Assembly (NCBI GenBank): GCA_035517775.1
Contig: DATIYF010000067.1
Coordinates: 1 to 56,636, forward strand
Direction: 5' to 3'
Source: DATIYF01 sp035517775
Lineage (GTDB): Bacteria > Acidobacteriota > Terriglobia > Terriglobales > Acidobacteriaceae
DNA length: 56,636 bases
In this document: positions 49,853 through 56,636 of the stretch, one piece after another
Position numbering within the stretch: the stretch's first letter is position 1
Layout of the letters: every line of letters starts with the position of its first letter
Translations under genes and position numbers: made by a program
The notes under the pieces: generated by a model
What the model was told of the DNA's origin: nothing
The model's database searches: none
What the model saw: the letters and a program-made list of their open reading frames with translations, nothing else

Positions 49853-51136
49853 ATGTACCCACTCCCCCGGTGGTTTCGCAGCAAACTTGTAATTTTTGGA
49901 GCCGCGGTTGCGGCTGTATCTTCCGGCCCGGGCGCGGTTACCGCAAGCGCCGCCAGCAAAGGCACGCTGAGCGTCGTGCCGACGGCCCTTTACTTTGGCA
50001 ACGTGGTCACGGGAAAGGTGAAACGCCTTTCCTGCACGGTGACCAATACCGGCTCAGCCGCGGCCAAGATTTCCAGAGTGCACTCCAGCAATGCCTGGTT
50101 CACCGTGGCCACGCCCGCGTTACCCCATACTCTGGCGGCCGGAGCCAAGGCGACTTTTACCGTGACCTTCGCCCCCACGGCGCCGGCCCATCGCGATGCC
50201 ACCATCGTTTTCACCAGCAATGCCTCGAATGCGTCCCTGAGCTTGCCCATTCACGGCACTGGCGTGCAGACAGGGACGCTGCGCGCTGCGCCGGCCAGCG
50301 TAAGCTTTGGCAGTGTTCAGTCGGGTGACGCTGCCACCAAGTCGGTGACGGTCACCAACATCGGCTCCTCGAATGTGAAAATTTCCTCCGACGCCGTAGC
50401 CGGATTTCCCTTTGGCGTCACCGGCCTCACCCTGCCCGACACACTCACCCCATCTGAAAGCATTACCTTCAAGGTCAGCTTCGCTCCCGCCTCGGGCGGC
50501 GCGCGTACTGGCACTTTGACGCTGAAATCGAACGCAAGCAATTCCTCGCTGGTCATCGCGCTTTCAGGCACCGCCGTTCCGCCCGGCAGCCTGAGCGAAT
50601 CCCCGGCCACGGTTTTCTTTGGCACGGTCAACGATGGGGCCAGTTCTGCCCGCACCGCCACTCTGAAGGCTACTTCCGGCCGGGTTGTGATTTCCTCGGC
50701 CACGCTCAGCAACAGCGACTTCAAACTCAGCGGGGTGAAATTTCCTCTGAAAATTGCCTCGGGACAAAGCGCGACCGTCGCCTTGACCTTCACGCCCCAG
50801 GCTGCGGGGCTGGTGACCGGCAACCTCAAATTCAAGAGCAATGCGGTGAATGCTGCGCCGGCGCTGGCCTTGCAGGGCCACGGGGCCGCGGCCGAGCACC
50901 GCGTCACCCTCTCCTGGACCGCCAGTAAATCGGCGGAAGGATATAACGTCTATCGCGGCACCACGTCTGGCGGGCCTTACAGCAAAATCAACTCTTCGCT
51001 TGAGACCGGTACCTCGTATTCCGATACAACGGTTGCCGCCGGAGACAAGTATTACTACGTGACAACCGCGGTGGGCAGCGACGGCCAGGAGAGCGGCTAC
51101 TCCAGCCAGGTGAGCGTGACCATCCCCAGCCCGTAG
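49853..51136 (+). CDS. Exported choice-of-anchor-D / ASH-domain protein
   Basis: 427 aa. A signal peptide (VIFGAAVAAVSSGPGAVTAS) is followed by three ASPM-SPD2-Hydin-like Ig domains of about 105 residues each (SVVPTALYFGNVVTGKVKRL, PASVSFGSVQSGDAATKSVT, PATVFFGTVNDGASSARTAT). Each ends in a (K/T)SNA-type strand. A C-terminal fibronectin-III unit has SAEGYNVYRGTTSGGPYSKI. Probably a surface adhesin or wall-associated scaffold. The 284-bp gap upstream holds no recognisable riboswitch. Next to a group of exported propeller lipoproteins. Confidence 0.85.
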   Translation: MYPLPRWFRSKLVIFGAAVAAVSSGPGAVTASAASKGTLSVVPTALYFGNVVTGKVKRLSCTVTNTGSAAAKISRVHSSNAWFTVATPALPHTLAAGAKATFTVTFAPTAPAHRDATIVFTSNASNASLSLPIHGTGVQTGTLRAAPASVSFGSVQSGDAATKSVTVTNIGSSNVKISSDAVAGFPFGVTGLTLPDTLTPSESITFKVSFAPASGGARTGTLTLKSNASNSSLVIALSGTAVPPGSLSESPATVFFGTVNDGASSARTATLKATSGRVVISSATLSNSDFKLSGVKFPLKIASGQSATVALTFTPQAAGLVTGNLKFKSNAVNAAPALALQGHGAAAEHRVTLSWTASKSAEGYNVYRGTTSGGPYSKINSSLETGTSYSDTTVAAGDKYYYVTTAVGSDGQESGYSSQVSVTIPSP

Positions 51137-51454
51137 CATCGGGAGGGCGGGTCATCGGGAGGGCGCGGCTTCAGCCGTATTTCTTTCTGAACCTTCCCGG
51201 CCCTGCTGGTTCTGCTCTTGTTTTCTCGCCCGCCGGCGCCGGGGCTTGGTTTCACCTCAATCACAAAGATTTGACATCTGCGTGAAAATCCCGTGACAAT
51301 CGCCGATCGCCCGCGCGCTAAGCTTGCAGACAATATAAGCGGACCATCGCTGCTGGCCCGCTTCAGGTGGTTGGTCCCGGGACCCGATCTTTGATGGATG
51401 GAATGAGCGCGCCGCCGGAATCCTCGGCGCGATGCGGTTTTCGCTTCCCCCGCT
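51137..51454. other. 318-bp gap between the ASH-domain gene and the first NHL gene (tail to tail)
   Basis: A short tandem repeat CATCGGGAGGGCG (twice, 51138-51164), a perfect 12-bp palindrome GGTCCCGGGACC (51373-51384), and a consensus -35 box TTGACA (51271-51276) with GACAAT 18 bp later. No coding region is seen. Confidence 0.4.
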
Positions 51455-53368
51455 TTACGGCTTCTGCGCCGGCCCCAGCAATGGTGTCTTCACCGGGGCC
51501 GCCGCCCCAACGAACTCGGTGAGCGTATTGGCCCCGAAGTTCGAAACCCAAACACTGCCGCTGCCATCAATCGCCACGCTGAACGGCTGGCTCAATCCCA
51601 CCCCCACGCCCAATCCGGTCGCCGGCGAAAGCGGCGAGCCCGGCGTCGCGCCATCCGCCCCCTGCAGCACGCTCAGCGAATTGGCGTGATAGTTGGCCGT
51701 CCAGACGTTGCCCCCGCCATCCACGGCAATGCCCTGCGGCGTGAAAACTCCCCCGCCGGTATAGCCGCTCGAAACCACCGTGCCCGTGCTGGTCAGCTCG
51801 CTCACGCTGTTGCCATAGAAATTCGCCGCCCACACATTTCCGTGGCTATCAATCCCAATGCCCGAAGGTCCATCGCAGCAGGTGAAGGGCGTGACCGTCA
51901 TGCCATCCGCGGAGATCTCCGTCACCGTGGTCGAACTCTGGTTGGCCAGCCACGCATTCTGATTTGCGTCCATGGCGGCGGCAATCGGGAAGGCCAAACT
52001 TCCGCTGCCATACCCCGAAGCGCCAGAGAGCGGCGTTCCCGCGTTCGAAAGCACGGTCACCGTGGAGTTCCCGTAGTTCACCACCCAGATGTTTCCCGCT
52101 GCGTCAGACGCAATGGCAACCGGAAAATTAATTCCCCCGCTCGAATAGCCATTCGTGCCCGAAACCAGTTGCCCGCTCGAATTGAATACCGTCACCCGGC
52201 CCAGCGCGTGGTTCACGCTGCCCGGGCTTTCCTCATCCGTTATCCAGACATTGCCGCCGTTATCAATGGTCAGGCCGTAGCTCTCCCTCAGCCCGCCGCC
52301 GGTGAAGCCCGTGGAAGGCGAGACGGCTGCACCCTGAAACGAAAACTCGCTGACTGCGCTGTTGTAGTCGGCCACCCAGACGTTGCCGTTCTGGTCCACG
52401 CCCAGCGCCGAGGGCGCGCTCAACCCTCCGCCCATGTAGGTGAGGGCGACCGTCCAGTCATTCGGCGCCGCGCTCAGCGCGGGTTGAAAAGGCGCCGTGG
52501 AAGGCGAACTCAGCAGCGCAAACAGCCCGCCGGCGCTCAGGCCCGGGTTCAGCGCGATAGCGAGCGCCGCGTCAATGGTATTCGCCGGCGCCGCGCCGCC
52601 GCTGGGCGTCGCCGCAGTGAAGAGCTGGCTGCACTCGCCCGTGCTGCCGTTCGAGCCCGAGCATGTGTTCAAAACGTCGGCCAGGGTGTTCAGTTCGCTC
52701 GTCGGCGCGGTCGCTCCCACCGGCAGCGCCGGCCCTGGGATGACCCCGCTGCTCACATTCACCAGGCTGGCCACTTTGGTAAATGCGTTGGCCAGGCCCT
52801 GCCCATTGCCGCTGCTGGTTCCCACATTCACGCCGCCGCCGCTGGCCATGAACTGCGCCAGCGCCTGCACCGAGCCCGCCGTGGTCAGCTCATTCAGCGC
52901 CACCCTGCTCGCAGCCGTGAGATTGCCGCACGCTCCCAGCGCCGCCATCAGGGCCAGCCCCGTGTTGTTGGTCCCCGCGGCCAGCCCGGGATTCCCTCCG
53001 CTCGCCACCACATACACCTGAGACGAACTCGCCGGGCAGGTGTAATAAATCGTGAAGTTGCCGCTGCTGTCCGTGCTTCCCGCCGAGGTGGTCAGAATCG
53101 AGCTCGCCGCCGATCCGTAGCCGCTCGCCCCCGCGGCATACATCTGTACCGACGCGCCCGCCACCGCCGCCTGCCCCGCGTGCACGCTGCCCTGCAACGC
53201 CGTTCCCGTCGGCGGCGGCGGTGGAGGAGGATTTCCGCCCCCGCCATCACTAGTAGATCCGCCCCCGCAGGCCCCCAGCGGCAGCAACGCCGCCAACATC
53301 CAGACAGCCCAAAGCCGGCATACTCGTTCCGCCCTGATCAGAGATAATTCTGGATTATGCATGTGCAT
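51455..53368 (-). CDS. NHL-repeat beta-propeller lipoprotein
   Basis: 637 aa. Signal with lipobox PLGAC (C34), a Gly/Pro-rich linker, an N-terminal domain GSVHAGQAAVAGASVQMYAA that recurs in the next gene, then NHL/Vgb-like propeller blades with the recurrent pattern GVDQNGNVWVADYNSAVSEF (at least six copies, for example IDSHGNVWAANFYGNSVSEL). Ends VGAAAPVKTPLLGPAQKP. Such propellers bind ligands or proteins; no lyase residues can be assigned. Anchored outside the cytoplasm. Confidence 0.85.
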   Translation of the reverse strand: MHMHNPELSLIRAERVCRLWAVWMLAALLPLGACGGGSTSDGGGGNPPPPPPPTGTALQGSVHAGQAAVAGASVQMYAAGASGYGSAASSILTTSAGSTDSSGNFTIYYTCPASSSQVYVVASGGNPGLAAGTNNTGLALMAALGACGNLTAASRVALNELTTAGSVQALAQFMASGGGVNVGTSSGNGQGLANAFTKVASLVNVSSGVIPGPALPVGATAPTSELNTLADVLNTCSGSNGSTGECSQLFTAATPSGGAAPANTIDAALAIALNPGLSAGGLFALLSSPSTAPFQPALSAAPNDWTVALTYMGGGLSAPSALGVDQNGNVWVADYNSAVSEFSFQGAAVSPSTGFTGGGLRESYGLTIDNGGNVWITDEESPGSVNHALGRVTVFNSSGQLVSGTNGYSSGGINFPVAIASDAAGNIWVVNYGNSTVTVLSNAGTPLSGASGYGSGSLAFPIAAAMDANQNAWLANQSSTTVTEISADGMTVTPFTCCDGPSGIGIDSHGNVWAANFYGNSVSELTSTGTVVSSGYTGGGVFTPQGIAVDGGGNVWTANYHANSLSVLQGADGATPGSPLSPATGLGVGVGLSQPFSVAIDGSGSVWVSNFGANTLTEFVGAAAPVKTPLLGPAQKP

Positions 53369-53544
53369 TAAGCCGAACCGTGGGGGACGGTTCTCCTGTG
53401 CTCCGGGAGTCTAGCGATCCCTTGCGCCCGAGCGTTGCCTTAGCATAGCAGCATTTCCCCGCCGGGCGCATAACTCAGTGGAAACCTGCGCGCACGCGCC
53501 ATCGCCGGAAAATGCGCGCTGCCGCACAAGGCTCGAACCGGAAC

Positions 53545-55521
53545 CTACGGCCGGCTGCCCAGCAGCGGGGCCAGCGGATTGGAGGCGGCCGCCAGCGGCG
53601 TAACCACCGGCGCCGCCGCGCCCACCAGCTCCACAATGCTGTTATCGCCGCCACTCGCCAGCCACACGTTCCCTGAGCCATCAATGGTCAGCAGAATCGT
53701 CCCGGTGGGCGCGCCGCCCGTGTAACCCGTCGAGGGCGAAAGCGGGTTGCCGCTGTTATCGAATTCGCTCACGCTATGGCCCGGCGTCAGCGTGGTTCCG
53801 TTATTGGCGACCCAAATGTTGTTCAGGCCATCCACCGCGATGCCATAGGGATGGTCCAGCCCGCCGCCGGTGAACCCGCTGCCTGCCGATTGGTCCGCGC
53901 CCGTGCTGTTGAACTTGCTGATGCTGTCATTGTTGAAGTTCGAGTTCCACACGTTGCCCGAACCGTCAATGGCGATCCAGCGCGGGTTGCTCAGCCCGCC
54001 CCCGCTCGCGCCCCCGGCGAAGCTGCCGTCGGTGGCGTTCAGCTCGGTCAGCGTGTCATTGCCAGAGTTCGCCACCCAAACATGCTGGGTAGGAGTTTCC
54101 GCGTCGGCCGCCACCGCGCTGGGCGCGCTCAGCACGCCGCCTCCGGTAAAGCCGCCCGCGTCCCCGCCCGTGGCGTCCGGCGAGAGATTGTTGCCCATTG
54201 AGTCGAACTCGCTCACGCAATTGCACGGCTCCGGCGCAACATCGTCAATGTGGCCCTCATTGGCCAGCCAGATATTGCCCCCGCCATCCACGGCAATGCC
54301 CAGCGGGCCGTCGAGCCCGCCGCCCAGAAAGCCCGCCACTCCTGAAATGAAGCTTCCGTTGCTGTCATCGAACTCGCTCAGATCGTCAGAAACGAAATTC
54401 GAGAGCCACACGCCTGAGGGCGGCCCGGCGGTATCAATCGCCAGAGCGAAGGGTCCGCTCAGGCCGCCGTCGGCAAAGCCGCTGCCCGAAAGCGCCGCCC
54501 CGATGGGCGAAAATTCGCTGATCGTGCTGGCCGTGTTATTCGCCACCCACACGTTCCCGGCAGCATCCACCGCCATGCCGTGCGGCGAAGCCAGGCCCCC
54601 GCCCGTGAACTTGATGCCCAGCGTCCAGTCATTGGGCGGTGTGTTGGTGCAGTCAATGGCGGGCTGAAAAGGCGCCGAGGCCAGCCCCAGCGCGCAGATC
54701 GCGCTCACGCTCTGGCCGGGATATTTGGCAATGTTCAGCATCGCATCCAGCGTGTTGGCCGGGACCGTGCCTCCCCCCGGCGGCGTGGTATCGGTAAACA
54801 GGTTCGTGCACCCCGGCCCCGTGCCATCCGAGTTCACGCAACCCGCCAGCACGTTGGCCAGCGTATTGATCTGCGCCACCGGCACCGTTCCATTGCCCGG
54901 CAGCCCCAGGCCCGGGCTCTTCGCCGTCGCCGTCGCCACCAGGCTCTTCACCGTCAGGAAGGCGTTGCTGATCCCCTGCGTCCCCAGCGTCGTGGCCGTA
55001 CCCCCCAGGCTTGATCCGGGGTTAAACAGCGTGCCCGTGGTCGCCGTCATGTAGGGCGCCAGGGCATAGACCGCGGCCACCGTGCTGCGCTCATTGATCA
55101 CAATAAAAGTACTGGCGTTCAGGTCGCCGCAGTTGCCCAGCGCCGCCATCATGGCCAGCGCCCCGTTCGTCCCCGAGCCGGAGTTACCCCCCGTGGCCAC
55201 AATGTAGCTCTGCGAAGTCCCGGAGGGACACACATAGGTGCCCAGCGTGAAGGCCCCTCCGCTCGTCGTGGTCACCGCCAATCCCAGCGGCGTGGCTTGC
55301 GAGCCATAACCGGTCACCCCGGCGGCATAAAGCTGCACCGAAGCTCCCACCACCGGCTGCTGCCCGCCGATGAGCTGGCCATGCATCCCCTGCGCCTGCG
55401 GCGGCGGCGCTGAAACGCTCGAGCCGCCTCCGCAGCCGAAGCTGAATAACGCCACGCTGATGACGGCGGTAAAAGTGATGGGGCTGAAACGGGGGGAGCG
55501 CGAACACCTTGCTAAACCCAT
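53545..55521 (-). CDS. NHL-repeat beta-propeller lipoprotein
   Basis: 658 aa from ATG 55521 (GGAGGG upstream); the open frame to 55662 has no signal features. Lipobox SFGC, then a linker and the same N-terminal domain as its neighbour (GQLIGGQQPVVGASVQLYAA), followed by propeller blades such as AVDAAGNVWVANNTASTISE and AIDGSGNVWNSNFNNDSISK. The end VGAAAPVVTPL, then GSRP, is nearly the same as in the two adjacent paralogues. Probably arisen by tandem duplication. Confidence 0.87.
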   Translation of the reverse strand: MGLARCSRSPRFSPITFTAVISVALFSFGCGGGSSVSAPPPQAQGMHGQLIGGQQPVVGASVQLYAAGVTGYGSQATPLGLAVTTTSGGAFTLGTYVCPSGTSQSYIVATGGNSGSGTNGALAMMAALGNCGDLNASTFIVINERSTVAAVYALAPYMTATTGTLFNPGSSLGGTATTLGTQGISNAFLTVKSLVATATAKSPGLGLPGNGTVPVAQINTLANVLAGCVNSDGTGPGCTNLFTDTTPPGGGTVPANTLDAMLNIAKYPGQSVSAICALGLASAPFQPAIDCTNTPPNDWTLGIKFTGGGLASPHGMAVDAAGNVWVANNTASTISEFSPIGAALSGSGFADGGLSGPFALAIDTAGPPSGVWLSNFVSDDLSEFDDSNGSFISGVAGFLGGGLDGPLGIAVDGGGNIWLANEGHIDDVAPEPCNCVSEFDSMGNNLSPDATGGDAGGFTGGGVLSAPSAVAADAETPTQHVWVANSGNDTLTELNATDGSFAGGASGGGLSNPRWIAIDGSGNVWNSNFNNDSISKFNSTGADQSAGSGFTGGGLDHPYGIAVDGLNNIWVANNGTTLTPGHSVSEFDNSGNPLSPSTGYTGGAPTGTILLTIDGSGNVWLASGGDNSIVELVGAAAPVVTPLAAASNPLAPLLGSRP

Positions 55522-55790
55522 GGGACCCTCCGGGCCCTGGCACATCAAGTTCAGGGGCCCCCTGAACGGCAAACACAGGCCCAAGCCTCGTTCGGGCGTG
55601 CAAGCGAAGCTGGAGCCTCTCCTAAATAGCTGATCTAACAATGAGACGAAGGGCTGGGTCAATAGAAACCGCGCCGCATCTGTTTATCAACTAGACGCAT
55701 GGACGCGGCGAAATCGGGTGCGCGCATTGCGCCCCGGCCTGCCACAGTGGAAGAGTTGCGGGGCAGGCGCCATGCCTGCCCCGGTAAAAG

Positions 55791-56636
55791 TTACGGCCGG
55801 CTGCCGAAGTGATTGGGCAGTTGCGAAACCAGCGGCGTGATGGTAGGCGCGCCCGCGCCGACGATCTTGGTCAGGCTGTCGCTGCCATTATTCGCGACCC
55901 AGACGTTTCCTGAGCTGTCAATGGCTGCGGCGCTTGGGAAACTGAGCGTCCCGCTGGCCTGGTATCCCGGATAGGGATTGTTAGAGTCGTTGTTCGCCGG
56001 CGGCGGGCTGAGAAAGGTTCCGCCGGAAAGATTGGGATCGAACTCGATGACGTTCTGGAACGGATTCGAAAAGTTCTGGGTCCAGACGTTGCCGTCGCCA
56101 TCTACGGCGATGGTGAATTCGGTGCCCTGGCCGCCAAAGCCCCCATAGTTGAAAGGCGTGCCCGAAACGTCGCTGCCGTCCGCGACGAAAAGTCCGCTCA
56201 ATTCTCCGCTATGGTCGGCCACCCAGACGTGGCCGGAGCCATCCATGGCGAGAGCGTAGGCGGTGGCGATGCCACCTCCCGGGAAGTTCGCCGAGGTAAC
56301 GCCGGTGTTATTGAATCTGGTGAGGCTGCCGCCGCTGCCGCCGTTGGAAACCCACACGTTGCCGGTAGTGTCAATAGCTACGCCAGTGGGCGAGGCCAGG
56401 CCGCCGCCCGAAAACGGCGTGCCGTTCTCCGCGCCGCCCGTGATCTTGGTGACGGTGTTGTTGTCATTGGCGGTATAAAGATTCCCGGAGCTGTCAATGG
56501 CAATGGAGTTAGGGCCGACCGCGCTTTCGTTGAAGGTGACCGTCGTGGGGTTGGTTCCGTCCACGCCGCTGTATTCGTTCACCGAGTTACCGCTGCCGTT
56601 GGCGTAGATTGTCACCCAGGCGTTGCCGCTGCTATC
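55791..56636 (-). CDS. NHL-repeat protein, N-terminus beyond the window
   Basis: The frame is open to the right edge, so only the C-terminal 281 residues are present. Blades: AIDSSGNLYTANDNNTVTKI, AIDTTGNVWVSNGGSGGSLT, AMDGSGHVWVADHSGELSGL, AIDSSGNVWVANNGSDSLTK. Ends VGAGAPTITPL, then FGSRP, like the neighbouring paralogue. The internal GTG at 56615 is not the start, because DSSGNAWVTIYANGS continues upstream of it. Confidence 0.85.
   Translation of the reverse strand, partial: DSSGNAWVTIYANGSGNSVNEYSGVDGTNPTTVTFNESAVGPNSIAIDSSGNLYTANDNNTVTKITGGAENGTPFSGGGLASPTGVAIDTTGNVWVSNGGSGGSLTRFNNTGVTSANFPGGGIATAYALAMDGSGHVWVADHSGELSGLFVADGSDVSGTPFNYGGFGGQGTEFTIAVDGDGNVWTQNFSNPFQNVIEFDPNLSGGTFLSPPPANNDSNNPYPGYQASGTLSFPSAAAIDSSGNVWVANNGSDSLTKIVGAGAPTITPLVSQLPNHFGSRP

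Noticed and set aside
51686..53347. 553-codon plus-strand open frame opposite the first NHL gene
   Set aside because: Arg-rich low-complexity antisense of the propeller repeats. The minus strand has a lipobox signal and regular blades.

Overview
The window is GC-rich, densely coded bacterial chromosome. The best fit is an Acidobacteriota genome of the Terriglobia type. This is inferred from the combination of gene families, not from a marker gene: hslVU, a CADD-type enzyme, tldD/pmbA with a DUF2393 protein, a PilZ-TonB fusion, large NHL-propeller lipoproteins, many PIN toxin modules, and abundant short palindromic repeats. No rRNA, tRNA, CRISPR array, phage or transposase gene was recognised.

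Layout. 1-1074: 5' part of a chemoreceptor gene running off the left edge. 1240-3328: hslVU protease with an inverted-repeat element between the two genes. 3630-8696: methyltransferase, class III aminotransferase, fibronectin-III lipoprotein, FAH-fold hydrolase and a small membrane protein. 8700-10955: mnmG, enlarged by three repeat-derived in-frame insertions. 11173-16533: CADD-like oxygenase, hotdog thioesterase, then the classical tilS-hpt-ftsH block. 16626-20536: aldo/keto reductase, DinB protein, membrane protein, selD, DUF2393 protein. 20631-27563: pmbA and tldD on the minus strand, separated by about 4 kb of plus-strand accessory genes (epoxide hydrolase, AbrB-PIN, HicBA, a vapC scrap, a DUF5677-like protein). 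27912-28846: a vapBC locus whose toxin is frameshifted, followed by a partial copy of the toxin. 28898-30621: CPBP protease and LysR regulator, divergent.

30749-33053 is the most interesting metabolic block: a 44-residue membrane peptide, an octaheme cytochrome c related to hydroxylamine oxidoreductase, and an overlapping polytopic membrane protein that I cannot assign. 33213-38236: a putative PD-(D/E)XK nuclease, recG, and a PilZ-TonB fusion. 38300-42772: aspS and hisS on the minus strand with two exported small proteins between them. 42855-44352: a second toxin-antitoxin patch (headless PIN gene, intact vapBC, chimeric DUF433 ORF) between hisS and a fusA2-type elongation factor G (44367-46472). 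46908-49568: VOC, SnoaL-like and AhpD-like proteins and a divergent AraC regulator. 49853 to the right edge: a choice-of-anchor-D surface protein and three related NHL-propeller lipoproteins, the last cut by the window.

How it fits together: translation and tRNA maturation (tilS, mnmG, aspS, hisS, fusA2), protein quality control (hslVU, ftsH, tldD/pmbA) and repair (recG) form the conserved backbone. Toxin-antitoxin modules and their debris sit in the gaps between housekeeping genes, and short repeats have entered both intergenic spaces and coding sequence.
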